64,000 nt of DNA from positions 15,066,001 to 15,130,000 of the forward strand of contig NC_068569.1 in assembly GCF_025698545.1 (NCBI RefSeq). The letters run 5' to 3'. Source of the DNA: Gossypium raimondii (Eukaryota; Streptophyta; Magnoliopsida; Malvales; Malvaceae). This document shows positions 1 through 14,949 of this stretch, in pieces. Both the position numbers and the translations under genes were made by a program. Under the pieces are notes generated by a model. It was not told where the DNA came from. It ran no database searches and was given only the letters and a program-made list of their open reading frames with translations. Position 1 is the first letter of the stretch; each line of letters begins with the position of its first letter.

Positions 1-439
1 AAGTTAGGTTCGAGTTTCCAATGGTTCTACCTGATATTCAATTAAGGGACTAGAAGTTAAGGATTTTGACTCAATATTAGTCTAACAGTTATGTATATTA
101 GCTGATTCGCTAGAAAATTGGGCCAATCAAGCAATCCGGAGGCTGCAGAGCTATTGTCCAAAGTGCCATTTCCAAACTAATCAGGATTAGGAGTTTTTAT
201 TTCCTACAATTACAAACTAGACAATTTTGTTAGTTAAACGGTTAGTCGAAATTAATTAAATCTTGATTCAGTTTTATTAGGTTAGAACGGAATTATACAC
301 TTCATCGAAAAACAACAAAATAGTACACCTAACCAATAACCCAATAACCGGACCACAATTATCCAACTCAGGGTCACGAACACGGCGGGTAAAAACTAAA
401 AATAAGAACAGAAATTCCTAAATACAAGCTCAATTGAAA

Positions 440-756
440 AACAAATTGGTAAAATGGCGCCTCACCACGCTCGATTGGCTCACTCTTTTACCCTTTCAAT
501 TGCTTCGTATGGGCGGTTAGTTGTTAACTCTGGTTCTCAATTGTCCTTCTCATGACAGAACAGACAAACAGACAATCCTTCAAAAATATCATGCCACTCT
601 ATTAATTGTTATTATTATTCGCATTTTCCTTCTTTAACATCTTCCCCTCAATAAATACTCCTTTCATTTCCTTCTCTCCACTCCAAACAACATTTAAGAA
701 AACCCTTAAACCTCTTTGCCTTTTTTATTTTTCGTTTCATTTTCGACGAAATAACA
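440..756 (+). promoter_or_regulatory. Proximal promoter and 5' UTR of the beta-tubulin gene
   Basis: This stretch lies directly upstream of the tubulin ATG at 757. An inverted CCAAT motif (ATTGG) is near 473. The best TATA-like run is AATAAATA at 650-657, about 100 bp before the ATG, followed by a pyrimidine-rich leader that fits a plant 5' UTR. The TATA match is imperfect and no start site can be fixed from sequence. Bases 1-440 show no recognisable gene. Confidence 0.4.
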
Positions 757-3641
<2,885 letters not shown>

Positions 3642-3811
3642 AATGCGTTGGCAATTACCATATATCAAAACCTGCATGAAGTTCGAGAATAGCAGCAACT
3701 TTTGCCTAGTTATATACTGCCGTGTGGCTATCCGTGTGTGTCTAAATTTTCTGCTCTGTTCGTTCCTTTGTATTCCGACAATGAAGATGTTTGCTTTTCT
3801 TCAGACATTCA

Positions 3812-3817
3812 AATAAA
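3812..3817 (+). promoter_or_regulatory. Poly(A) signal of the beta-tubulin gene
   Basis: A canonical AATAAA sits 171 bp after the tubulin stop codon. The stop codon of the opposing gene is only about 200 bp further on, so the two 3' UTRs may come close or overlap. Confidence 0.6.
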
Positions 3818-4018
3818 GAAACGATCAGTTTCAGTTTTACTTTCAAAAGTTAAAAACACCCGCAAAATAGACAGAGACGGTCAGATTGGATACCAATTTT
3901 TATGATAATCTTTCAAAACCACCTAGTTAATTATTTCTAATTTACAAATTCACAATCACAAACACTATTTCAATCATTGGTAAAAGATACAAATGGATGA
4001 GTAGATTTAGAAGAAAGA

Positions 4019-5861
4019 TCATCTTGACTTGGGAGAGGAGTCTCTCAATCTGGGAACTTTAAACGTAGAAGTGAATAGATTTGGAGTTTCAGAAATACGA
4101 ATTTCATCATCCTTTTTCCTCTTCGAACTTCTGCTTCCCTAAACAACAAGACAATACAATCTGGTCAGTGAATGGATCTTACCTAAAAACAAACATTAGT
4201 TTTACTACGGTTACTAACGCATCAGAGTAATTTGTTAATTAGACCAGCAAGCTAACATATATAATGTATATAGCCTTGGTGTTAAATTCTTGGAATATAT
4301 GAAATCTAGAACAAGAACTTCCTCGGTGGAATTATTTTGGGGAAATTTAAGATCCTTGAGGCCAAAAACGAAGAACATTTAAGGTCTTTGGACCCTTAAT
4401 AGTAGCTGTTCCTTCATGGCCACAATGTACCTGTTATATAATACGATGAAACAAGGGGACAAAAATGCTTTTCTTTGGACAAAGGCAGAAACAACCAAGT
4501 GCATTAAACAATCCAAAAACATACTAATTATTAATCATCTCAAAAACATATGAATCCAGCTTTAAGCTAGATAGACTAAAAATTACCCTTCCATTGTCCT
4601 TCAGAGAATCATGAACATGTGGAGCGGAGCTTCCTTTCTTCATGTTTACACTGCATTTGTTGCCGCCGCCATTCTCGTCTCCCAAAACAGTTCCTTCCCT
4701 AGCTGTACAATGTTTTATTACAGGCGTATGAGATGAACTTCTAGGCTTCCTTAAGAACTCTACCTGCCTCGACATTTTAGAAACTTCATGAAATCTACTT
4801 GCATCAGCCTCCTTTTGAGATAATTCGGATTTTAATATCTGGATCATTTCATCCTTTTCGGCATTTGATGACCTCAGCTCCTCCATATTGGAAATAAGTG
4901 CCTCAATTTTCCTGTTAGCTTTGTCAAGTTCAAAATTCTTGCTGTTTAACTTATCTGTAAACTGAGTTTCCATAATGTTGAACTGGTTCCATGCGAACTT
5001 ATTCTCTGCCATAAGTGCAGCAATTTGACAACTCTTTTCGGAAGCAAGATTTTCATATTTGAGCTTTAGCCTTCTTAAATTGCCCTCCAATGTCTTCAAA
5101 GTAACAGACTTTGAACCAATATCCTCATCTCCCAACATTCCCTTTTTGGTTCCTTTGGGGTCCCTAAGAGAAACATCCTAGATGTAGTGAAATGGTTAAA
5201 ATTGCTTACAAATGGTCAAATGTATAAACTCTGGGGAAAAGGAAAAGAAAACTTATTGGAACATACATTTGAATTTTTACAGAGGATGTCAAACCAGATT
5301 CTGAAATCAGTCAATTCATCCGATGTTTCCTCTGCAACAATCCAAAGACAAGCAAATGTAAACGTCAAATAAATACTCAATTACTAAAAAGAAAAATTCA
5401 ATTCCAAAACGCATACCTAATTTCAACTTGCAAAGAAAAGCTTCTCTTTGCTTCAATCCTACCATCATATCGGCTTTAGCAGCCTCAAGCAAACGCGTCA
5501 TTTCTTTCGATTCCAGATCAGTCCTCATCTAAAGAACGAAAGACATCAAAACAACCCAATCTTACCCCCTCCAATTAAGGAGGAAAGAAAATAATTTTTA
5601 AAAAAACCCTAAATTTATCGAAACTCCTAAAAATCCTGAACTCAAAACTCTTTTTACCTGAGATATGTGATCTTCATAGAGACGAACATCAGAGGTCCAT
5701 CGTTCATATTGCATATTGATCCGATCTCCGAGGATCTTTCTTTCTTTAATAAGTGTTTCCAGCTGTTGTTGCTGTGTTTTAAGCATACCAACTAAACCTT
5801 CAAAGATTTGATCCCATTTCTGACGCTCCGATGAGACTTGAGACCGCGTTTTCGTGGGCAT
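4019..5861 (-). CDS. Coiled-coil protein of unknown function, five exons, 363 residues
   Basis: I do not recognise the family by name. Exons in reading order are 5861-5658, 5528-5417, 5331-5267, 5177-4587 and 4138-4019. They sum to 1092 nt and all introns are GT-AG. The N-terminus is basic (MPTKTRSQVSSERQKWDQIF). Residues about 20-260 are rich in E, K, L and Q with heptad-like spacing, suggesting a long coiled coil. After that comes a low-complexity segment, then a basic tail with SSKRKKDDE, which looks like a nuclear localisation signal, and the end FKVPRLRDSSPKSR. A nuclear or chromosome-associated structural role is plausible but is inference. An in-frame ATG at 5957 would add 32 residues; I chose 5861 because the extra part looks like untranslated leader, so the start is uncertain. 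The gene is convergent with beta-tubulin. Confidence 0.82.
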
Positions 5862-6476
5862 TGTTGAAACTCGAGCAGAATTAAAAGTATAAGAAGATTG
5901 AGTTTCAGTTTCAGTGTTGGAGTAGAATCGTTGCAGTTCGAGAAGAGGGATTTTCAAACGGTCGACTTCTGACTAACAAGGGAAAGCAGATACGGGCTGA
6001 AGCTAACTTGCACCGCCGACTTACAAAAGTACGTAAAAGCCTCTTGGGCTGAATTGGGTTCTTTATTTTTGTAACACTACGTCGACAAAAACCTTTTGTC
6101 CGTTAAATTCGGCCCAAAGCTATTTTCAAAACTAAAAGCCTGACCGAAATAAATCGATTTCGTTAAATTGATTCGGTTTTTAGTTTAAAAATCGACATAA
6201 TTGTAACTTGGTATGATAACTCAATTAATTTGAAGAGCATAAAAATAATGATTGGTTAGTAAAATGCAAAATATAAATAACTGGTGTTTCAGTTTTTTTT
6301 TTAATCTCTTCCCAACTCTTAAATAAGAGAATAAATATATTTTAGCGTATTCAAACTTATATCATCTTACCTCAACAATGATATGATACTAATTGAACTA
6401 AGCTTCAATCCAGACAAAATTAAGTTATAAACCAATATATAAAATTTATTTAGGAGGAGGCGATTTCAATTTAACG

Positions 6477-6478
<2 letters not shown>

Positions 6479-6515
<37 letters not shown>
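6479..6515. repeat. (AT)n microsatellite
   Basis: About 18 uninterrupted AT dinucleotides. Probably length-variable between individuals. Confidence 0.95.
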
Positions 6516-6516
<1 letters not shown>

Positions 6517-6775
6517 TTTTGAATTAATCAATAACTTTGGAAAATATCAAAGGTTAAAAATTTAAAGATGAAAGTGCTATGGTAAGACGCATTACTCTTT
6601 TATGGGAAGAATTTAAGTTCAAATCTTGGCGATGATATTATTGGGAGGGGCAATCAAAAACTCTGAAATGATTAATTTTCATGGACCGTAAATCAGACAT
6701 GAACGATACCTTAATTCTATAAAAACATATTGGAGAGAACTCAAATTCAAATCTTAGAGATGATATTATACTGGT

Positions 6776-6853
6776 AAGGTACATTGTCCTGACATGAAGA
6801 GGACTTAAATTTAAAAGGTACATTGTCCTGACATGAAGAGGACTTAAATTTAA
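6776..6853. repeat. Perfect 39-bp tandem duplication
   Basis: Bases 6776-6814 are repeated exactly at 6815-6853, beginning AAGGTACATTG and ending ACTTAAATTTAA. There is no mismatch, so the duplication is recent compared with the diverged repeats around it. Confidence 0.93.
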
Positions 6854-7005
6854 ACCTTAGAAATAACATTGTTGAAATATGTAGCTATAAATTTCGAAAG
6901 GATTAGTCTCCATAATTGTAAAATAGATGTGAATTATACCTTAATTTAAAAATTAAAAAAAATCAATGTTTACTTGCTAATATTTCAAAGATGTTGGGAC
7001 CAAAC

Positions 7006-7634
7006 TAGAGTTGTCCATAGGTTAGGACGTGTGGCTTGAGCCGAAAGCCCGCTCAAAAAATGGGAGGGTTTGGGCAAAAACATAAGCCCAAAAAATGAGC
7101 TCGGGCATAAAAACAAGGCCCATTTGGAAAAACGGCCGGGCCTCGGTTAAGTTTTTTTGGCCCAAGCCCGACTCGCCCCGAATTTTCAATAAAAAAAACC
7201 CTGCTGTTTTTGTTGTTTTTCCATGTTTTGCTATTGTTTTTCCACTTTTTGTCATTGTTTTGCTACCATTTCATTATTATGTTGCTACTATTTTATTGTT
7301 AATGTTTGGATATTGTATAACACTTGTTTTATTATTAATTTTGCTACTATTTTATAGGCATTTGCTTGAAGTTGCACTTATCTTAAAGTTATTTAAGTAT
7401 AAAGATTTTTAAAAAAAAATTATTTTCAGTTGAGAATTATTTGTTTTAATATTTTTAGTGTATTTGATGTATTAGATTGTTTAAATTTTTATATAAAAAA
7501 TAAAGTTAAAAAATTTAATAAGGGTCGGGCTGGACCCATATTTTAGTATCTTAATTTAAGTCGGGCTTGAGTAAAAATTTAACAATCGAGGTTAAAAATT
7601 TGTTAGGACCCGACCCGACTCATGAACAATTCTA
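7006..7634. mobile_element. Non-autonomous hAT-type DNA transposon, 629 bp
   Basis: The left end reads TAGAGTTGTCCATAGGT and the right end, read inward on the other strand, reads TAGAATTGTTCATGAGT, an imperfect terminal inverted repeat of the hAT TAG-type. It is flanked by GACCAAAC (6998-7005) and GACAAAAC (7635-7642), an 8-bp target duplication with one mismatch, which is the hAT length. GGCCCGA/TCGGGCT-type motifs cluster just inside both ends, as subterminal repeats often do in this superfamily. The interior is T-rich with no transposase reading frame, so it would need an enzyme supplied elsewhere. Confidence 0.8.
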
Positions 7635-8226
7635 GACAAAACTCCTTGACTAGTTGGAGGCTCCGCCACCTCCGAACATATGTAGTTTAATTTATTAGAG
7701 TTGGTTCACCAGGTTTCGTATCAGCGTTAATTAGTATTCGCATTTTGGGGCTTTTGATTTGGCTGGTTTTCTGCTTTATCACGACCCATACTTCCAGCAA
7801 CTAGTTTTGAATGGATGAATGAATAAGCTGTAAAACAACAATACATAAAAGTTGGTTGTTTGCTACTATGTTGATGGCCCTATTAGCTTTGCATGCTTGT
7901 CTATTATCTGATTACGTACCCCCCATTTTCCAAGCATTACACAATTATTATTGTGCCTTTGCGTCTTCAAAGTGACACTCTGCTTTGAGTATTGAAAGGA
8001 CCCGGGGGCCTCAATGAATCACGTAGAAACCCTTATTCACATTTCCACACATCAATGGTGCATTTTTAGGGGTGGGGTAGGTTCTTTATATATAAAATAA
8101 TGGATGAAACAATATTTATCAATACATAATTTATTTGAGATTACTTTTTGAAATTTAGAATTTTTGCATTGCAATATAATCAATTTCAGATATTATGTAT
8201 TTAAGTAAATAATATTTAAGCATAAC

Positions 8227-8610
8227 GGTTTAAATATTATGGAGGTTCTTGTATTAGGAGTCAGATTGCACTTTGTCTCTTTACTCAAAAAATAGGTAAA
8301 TTAGTCCCTATACATTAAATCAAAGAAGAAACTAGTCAACTAGTCATTCTTTTAAAAAATTTATCTATTTTTACCATTAAAAATTAGTCCCTATACATTA
8401 GCTTGAGGTAAGCGTGGCACACCATATATAATTTTCTGGCTATTTCGTTAGCTACGTCAGTTTTTAACAGTATAAATGGACGAAATTTTAACAAAAAAGA
8501 CAAATTTACCTTTTGGTTTAACATACAAAGACTAGTTTGCCCCTTTTCTTAGTACAAAAGGCACAATGCAATTCAACTCCTAGTACAAGGATCTCTATAG
8601 TACTTTTACC
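8227..8610. mobile_element. Long-TIR MITE, about 384 bp
   Basis: The two ends are inverted copies over roughly 90 bp. The left arm carries CTTGTATTAGGAGTCAGATT and the right arm, read on the other strand, carries CTTGTACTAGGAGTTGAATT, followed in both by a tract leading to AAATTAGTCCCTATACATTA or a close variant. There is no coding capacity. No clean target duplication was found, so the superfamily is uncertain; a Mutator-like MITE is the best guess from the long arms. A second member lies at 61205-61502. Confidence 0.72.
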
Positions 8611-8732
8611 TTTATTTGGCCATTCAACTTTACAAAAAAATGTCATTTTAGCTCTCCATTTAATTTTTTTTACCTTTTTTAGCCATTAAACTTGCATTGT
8701 TTGTCAAATTACCCCAAAATGAATGAAAAACT

Positions 8733-8955
8733 TAATACATGTTAACTTTGCTAACGTGCAGTCTACATGTATGTCCGTTAGCAATTAATTAATTTCTTAA
8801 AATTAAAATTTTAAAAATATATATTTTATACTTTTTAATGGTTTAAAATAATTTTTAAATTTTTAAATTTTTAAATTTAAAAAATTAATTGTTGACATGA
8901 AATTCACATGACAATTCAAGTGTATACTACGTCAACAAAGTTAACGGACATTAAA
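8733..8955. repeat. Inverted-repeat (foldback) element, diverged
   Basis: The left arm around 8733-8790 (GTTAACTTTGCTAACGTGCA) pairs with the right arm around 8895-8955 (TACGTCAACAAAGTTAACGG), with an AT-rich loop between. It looks like a decayed MITE or foldback; the outer limits and family are not resolved. Confidence 0.5.
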
Positions 8956-9050
8956 TTATTTATCTATTTTAAGGTGATTTAAAAATAATACAATAAATTT
9001 AAGAATTATAAAAGATAAAAATTAAATAAAGGATTAAAACTATCAATGTC

Positions 9051-12000
9051 TCTAATAGTTAAGACAAACCGGTGACGTTGGATATATTTGAAAGTTTTCT
9101 TTACTTATCTATAATAACACTGAAATATAGGTTGCAAAATTTTAAATAAAACACGTGGCTTTGGAATTGGGGGATCATCATCAGGGGGTTGAAACGCATA
9201 AAACATTCCTGATTGGTGGAGTAGCCTGCCAGCTGTCCTATATTCTTATCCTCAAACCCTTGTCTTGTCCCAAGCCCCGACAAGGCTTGGTTCCAAGCTG
9301 AATCCTCAAGTTTAGTCCCATCCCAAATTCGACAATGATTTCACTCGTGCGTATCTTGAGGCTTTTGAGCCTTTTTTGCCAGGGTAGGGGTCCTAGGCTT
9401 CCATAGTTTTTTTTTTTTTTTTTAAATTCCACTATTGATTATTACTTTTGCTGTAATTATTTTTAATTTTTATATGTTTTATATTTTTAAATTTTAATTT
9501 TCACGAAATGATAAAATTAAATTCTACTATTTTAAAATTTAATACAGTAAATATATTATTATATATAATATCATATCAAGATATCAAACAACTTAAATGT
9601 TGGGAATCTTCAATTATATAAATATATTATCATAAATAATCAAAATTGAAAATTAAAAACAAAACCCTAAAATTTCATATAAATTAAAAATTTTAATATT
9701 TGTATGATCAAAATATCAAATTCTTATATAAAATTCATAAGATATTAAAAACGAATTAATCCAAAAAAATAATAAATTAATTCATTTTAAATGATCCTAC
9801 ATGAAGAGGCTCGAATGTCACTTGTTAGAACTGTAAAATTCTGATACAAAAGTTAATAAATAAGATCTGTCAAGTCAAATCATCAAAAATAAAATTAAAT
9901 GCGAAAGCCTACCTGAAATCTATTGAAACATTGAATCTTGTGATTTTGATCTTCCAAATTAACACACAAATATTTTAGAGAATGTGGCTCTTTCTTTTTG
10001 AAGATGAGATGTCAAAAAAGTTTTATATGTGTAATTTGAGACCATAACTCTAATATATAATTTTTGCATGTTAATATGAACTTCTAATTAATTCATCATC
10101 AATCGAAATTAGTAATTAAAGTATGTACACATATTTGACCCATATTTTTTAATAATTAAAGCATAATAAAACTTTAATCAAACTAGATCACTTTTAATCC
10201 GGGATAACTTTTTATGATAGTAAAACAATAAAATGTAATTATTTTTGTTAAATATGTGATGTTCATATTTTTCCAACAATGTCAACTTGTTATTTTCACA
10301 TATTACTCCCTAAAAATCCAATTAATGAATTAACAATTGTCATTCGTGCCAACATTGAAAATTCAAAATTTGAATAACATAGGGACTTAGAATGATCCAA
10401 TTAGAGAATTTGGACTAAATGTACCCATAGTACAGGGACTCAATTTGATCAAATTAAAGTATAGGGACTAAATCCACAAAATTTGCAAAGTACAAGGACT
10501 AATAGCATAATCTAACCTTTTTAACAAAATACAAAATTTAGCCTTAACATTTACATATTTGGTCAAATTGACCCTTATTCTTTGTTTGAGCCAAATTTAG
10601 CCTTCAACCTTTTAAAAAGAGTCAATTTTGACCAATAACTTTTCAAAACAAGTTGAATTGTTTTTTTTATAGAAATATTGACTAAATCATTAAATTTTTA
10701 AATACAACAGTCCATATGGCAATTCACATTTACTTCAAGTTAACTTTTTTGAATTTTTATGAAGTTTATATAAAATTTTAATATTTTTATAATTTTAAAT
10801 TATTTATTGACGTGCCATATAAGACAAATAGTATCATGTAAGTATGAAGTACACGTAGATTGTCACGTGAATTGTCATGCCAATATCGTTAAAAATTAAT
10901 ACTTTTTGAATGGTTAGCGGCCAAATTTAAGAAAAAAAAGAAGCTTTGAGAAATAAATTTATTATTATTCCTTTTATTTTTTTATAAAAGCTTTCGATAT
11001 TTTTAATAAAAGAGTTGTTTTTTAAATGGAAAAACAACCAAAATTGTTTTCATTTCTTTCAAATGGAATTATTGATATAATTTCACATATAAATTGTTTT
11101 ACTTTTTAATTTGATTATTTTTTCCATTCAAAATTAGTTGAACGCATGACAGTGATAAGTATAGATATAAATTATTAATTTTTAATATATAATTATCAAT
11201 AATATTTAAAATTAATAGTTATTATTTAATATAAATATAAATTTATATTTTATAATCAATAATTAATAATTATATGTAAATATTAATATAAAATTTATTA
11301 CAATGGGACTCAACACAAAGATGCTTTTTAATTAAAAATAATACAAGATTTAATTCTTAAAAAATAAAATGGCCCTAGATGGATTTAAACTTAAAATACT
11401 CTCAACCAACTAAACTAAAGATTTCATTAGTTAACTCCTCTTTTTTATTTTTTCTTTTTTTTTAACTTTAAACAAGATTTTATCTAAACATCTCTTCATT
11501 TACATTATCTATCAACTGTTATATTTAACACCAAAATATTATTATAAATGATTAGTCAACTAATCTTAATTTTTTAAAGAAATCGTAAAATATATTTTAA
11601 AAGCACTGGTCAATAAAATATTTTTCTTAATTGGATAAACTGCCAAAAGTTTGGACCTTTCCTTGTGCTAAAGCTGATTGGTCGGTAATCTATAAACAAT
11701 CAAACATTGTGAATTATTTTATGTATCTTTTCGAGTGTTAAAATAGTTAATCCAATGGTTAATTAAATTGAATTAATTGAAGTTTTTAATTTTTTAATTA
11801 AACTGAATTTTTAAAAAAAGAGTAACTGAACCAAAATATTTCGGTTAATTCGGTTGGTTAACTGAAATTTATATATTTTTGGTTAAAACAAGTATAAAAC
11901 ATATCAAAAAATAAATTGATAATGTTTATTTGACCGAATTAAAACTACATATAATTTGTATTATTAATTATTAAGTTTGGTTAATTCAGTTAATTACACG

Positions 12001-12121
12001 ATTTCGAACCGAATTAATCGATGACCAAACTTCCAGAAAATCATTAATCGACCTCTGACCGAATTAGATCGATTAATCGAATTAGATCGGTTCGACCAGT
12101 TAATTCAGTTTTAACCGAAAT
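9051..12121. other. AT-rich intergenic DNA with decayed repeats
   Basis: No gene is supported. Phrases such as 'agtacagggactcaatttgatc' variants (10375-10510) and 'aatttagccttaacatt' (10515-10640) are the kind found in decayed plant repeats. From about 11750 to 12120 the motif GGTTAATTCGGTT and its complement recur many times in a degenerate array. None has ends clear enough to define an element. Confidence 0.45.
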
Positions 12122-12390
12122 TTTTCTATGTCATTTACACATAATTTTGGTAATTTTTTACCCTGGACCCCAACTCGAACTTAGAATCCAAACCTTGAAT
12201 CTTGAACTCAGAATTCTAAACCCTAAACTTAAACCTGAATCTTGAATCCTGAACCTTGAACTCAGGGATCGAGGTTTAGGATTTGGGATTTTGGATTCAG
12301 AGTTCGAGGTTCAGAATTCCGAGTTTAAAATTAAAAAAAATCATCAAAATTATATGTCAATAACATCAAAATAAATTACTGAAATAATAT
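12122..12390. repeat. Foldback element with self-complementary arms
   Basis: The outer arms pair: TTTACACATAATTTTGG near 12133 matches the complement of AAAATTATATGTCAATAAC near 12345. The inner arms are made of many short copies of GAATCTTGAAC/AACCTGAATC and their complements (12170-12330), so the whole unit can fold into one hairpin. There is no coding capacity, and target duplications were not resolved. Confidence 0.55.
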
Positions 12391-14270
12391 TAAATAATTA
12401 AAAAAAATTATAATATGATGAGAACAGTACATAAAATAATTTCTCCAAAACATCAGCTTTCTCTTTTTATTATCATTGGGACTTTCCTTGCGTGGTTGCT
12501 TTTCAAATTAGATGTGTAGCATTCGTTAGTGGGACATGGGAATCAAATATATTAGCTGTTGCCCTGTTGGTAGTAATTCAACAATGATAATATGTAAATA
12601 TGCTTAAAGATAAGACTAACTTTCATATTGTCAAACAACGCATGAAGATCATTGATAACCCTTCATTTTTTGTGCAAGCAAGAATTCAGTGAATTCAAAC
12701 ACTTGCAAAGGCTTTGAAAAATGCAGAAATGATGGATATGAGGCACTGTGGCAATAGGTGCGTGAGGTGTGAGCAGGGTACAGCTGTTGTCGGAAAGTGG
12801 CTTTCGAACAGCTGTCTGGTTGATTTAGATTAGGCTGGGTACTTGGACTCATGTTTAATATGAATATGTGGACAAAGTGACGAAGTAGCCATCCTTTTCC
12901 GACTGAACAATTGCTGATTAGGCAATTACATAATTTCAAGCTTCCAAATCTAATACGTCCATGTTTAGTGAAATTGTGGGACATCAAGAGGATTGTAATC
13001 TAGTTAATCAAATTGTCAGCTTTTCTCAGTTTCACTTTCATTTTGGTTGCGATGTGAGAATATCAAAACCCCTTTCTTTCCTTCACAGTTATTATCTCTT
13101 AATCTTTAAATGAAACATAGACCTTCAAATATAGACATGTAATCAAGCTGAATGACTTAATCCAAAAATGAGGAGGAAAATGCTGTTCTTTTGCACAAGA
13201 TATATACTTTAAACACAGATATTTTCGTTTCAAGATATAAAGGGTAAACCATATTCCAACAAGTTTATTTCTCCCAATATCCCAATAATATATAGAGTAG
13301 TTTTCGTGGAAGCCATCTTTGAATCCACCGGCCTACTATTCGCCGTCGAGGGGCTACGGTGGTTGAATTATTCCTATATTTAAGTTCCAAGACATGTTGG
13401 CTTTACATTCCCATGACTCCGATATTTGCATGTCATTTCCCCTCAAGTTTGGTTTGTAGACATATAATCCGGTTATATTAGGTAGCAAATCATAATTGTA
13501 TAAAGAAAAAATAATGAAAACGAGAAGGGACTTCATAAAGGTTGGTTTAACGAAAACTAGTCCATTAATTAATACAGGGAAACAAGAACAATAATTCATA
13601 TCTATAGTTTACAGGGTATGTTGAATAATCTTACCGACTTTGAACAATAATGGTACTAAGTAGAATGCATGCATGCATGTATGCTTTAATTAATTAGACC
13701 TTTTTGTCAATTGTCATCTCAGGCCAATATCAACTTAATTGCAAATTAAAGCAAGCTTCGAAAAGATGGCTCTGTCTCTGGAACTTACGGATCAGAGAAA
13801 TGGAAGTCAATTTGCCAATGAACATAAAGAATCATGATTCATGAATCAATCATAGATGCTTCTATTACTCCTCCAATAATTTTTCTGAGACTCAGCTAAG
13901 CCAACCGACTTAAGATTATCAAAAGAATCTAAGTTTATGGTCTATTCATTAACCCCACAGAAAAACGATAGTAAGAAAAGCACCAAAAACCATGCTTGGC
14001 AAAGCCACTACTAGATAGACGAAACACCATCTATCAAAAAACTGTGAGAAAATTGCTTCTTTAATCGATCCAGATGGTTCTAATGGGGCCTTTCGATCCA
14101 CAGATATTCCCTGAAACGTGAAAACTGACAACTCAGCACCGCACATTTCTTTTTTCTCCGCTCTTCTGCGTACTTGCTATCAGATTGTTTCGGGTGTTAA
14201 CATGCAACAACTAACCCCTTTCAATTATTAAGTACTATCAGTACTTGTTTTCTCTCTGCAAGATTTTTGC
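12391..14270. other. Intergenic DNA upstream of the first GASA gene
   Basis: No gene is supported. Short reading frames at 12649-12987 and 13949-14146 (both -) have no recognisable domain and no flanking exon that completes them. A short ATGC repeat lies at about 13665-13683. Confidence 0.45.
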
Positions 14271-14278
14271 TATAAATA
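14271..14278 (+). promoter_or_regulatory. TATA box of the first GASA gene
   Basis: A perfect TATAAATA, preceded by GC, lies exactly 85 bp before the ATG at 14356. The second GASA gene has the same octamer at the same distance. Confidence 0.8.
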
Positions 14279-14355
14279 CGTAACACTGAGGAAAAGGCAT
14301 TCACACTTGAAACGTAAACAATAATCTGTTTCTTTCTTATAATTAGGTTTCAGTC

Positions 14356-14844
14356 ATGGCTATTGTTTCTAAAGCTTTGATTGCCTCACTTCTCATCTCT
14401 CTTCTCCTTTTTCAACTGGTTGAAGCTGATCATCAACTGGTAAAGCTTTGATCACTTTGAATCATTATTAAGCTCTTTTGTTTTCACTTCCTTTGGCTCT
14501 TCGATAATGAAAGGTTCTTGTGAAATACAGGTGATAGATGCTAGGAAGGGAACCTCTCCCCCGAAGAAAATTGGTACATGTTTTAACACGTTTAATAAGA
14601 TGCTGAGATGTGAAAAAGTAAGACCCTTTTTTGATATTTATATTTGTGTCTGGTTTTTTCAGACTGTGGTGGAGCATGTGCAGCTAGGTGCCGGTTATCA
14701 TCAAGGCCACACCTATGCAAGAGGGCATGCGGGACATGTTGCGCGCGTTGCAACTGTGTTCCTCCAGGAACTTCCGGTAACCAAGAAATGTGCCCCTGCT
14801 ATGCTAGCTTGACCACCCATGGTGGCAAACGCAAGTGCCCTTGA
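14356..14844 (+). CDS. GASA: Gibberellin-regulated GASA/Snakin peptide, copy 1, 102 residues
   Basis: Small secreted cysteine-rich peptide of the GASA (Snakin) family; members act in growth, hormone response and defence, usually in the cell wall. Exons are 14356-14439, 14531-14573 and 14663-14844 (309 nt). Exon 1 encodes a signal peptide of about 24 residues (hydrophobic core LIASLLISLLLFQL) with likely cleavage near VEA-DH. Exon 2 encodes a short basic, proline-containing linker (VIDARKGTSPPKKI). Exon 3 encodes the whole GASA domain with the 12 conserved cysteines (CGGAC...CRLSSRP...CKRACGTCCARCNC...CPCY...KRKCP), which form six disulfides in the family. It is the first of a head-to-tail pair with the gene at 16271. 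An AATAAA is at 14938-14943. The member number within the family cannot be given from sequence alone. Confidence 0.95.
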
Positions 14845-14937
14845 GTTGACATCGACTTGAAACGAGCCTCTCCTTAATTAAATGATAATTAAATGAGTCG
14901 TGGTAAAATAAATTAATGCATGCAAGGGGTAAGAATG

Positions 14938-14943
14938 AATAAA
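14938..14943 (+). promoter_or_regulatory. Poly(A) signal of GASA copy 1
   Basis: Canonical AATAAA, 94 bp after the stop codon. Confidence 0.5.
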
Positions 14944-14949
14944 AGAACG

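Larger units (their letters stand above)
5958..7005. other. Intergenic DNA, no gene seen
   Basis: This is the upstream region of the coiled-coil gene followed by AT-rich DNA. It holds an AT microsatellite and a family of loosely repeated 50-60 bp phrases (6575-6860) containing variants of 'acttaaatttaaa' and 'gatgatatta'. No supported gene. Confidence 0.6.

Noticed and set aside
12649-12987. 112-codon minus-strand frame
   Set aside because: No recognisable domain, and I could not find flanking exons or a promoter.
13949-14146. 65-codon minus-strand frame with a hydrophobic end, upstream of GASA copy 1
   Set aside because: Could be a membrane exon but nothing extends it; probably chance in promoter DNA.
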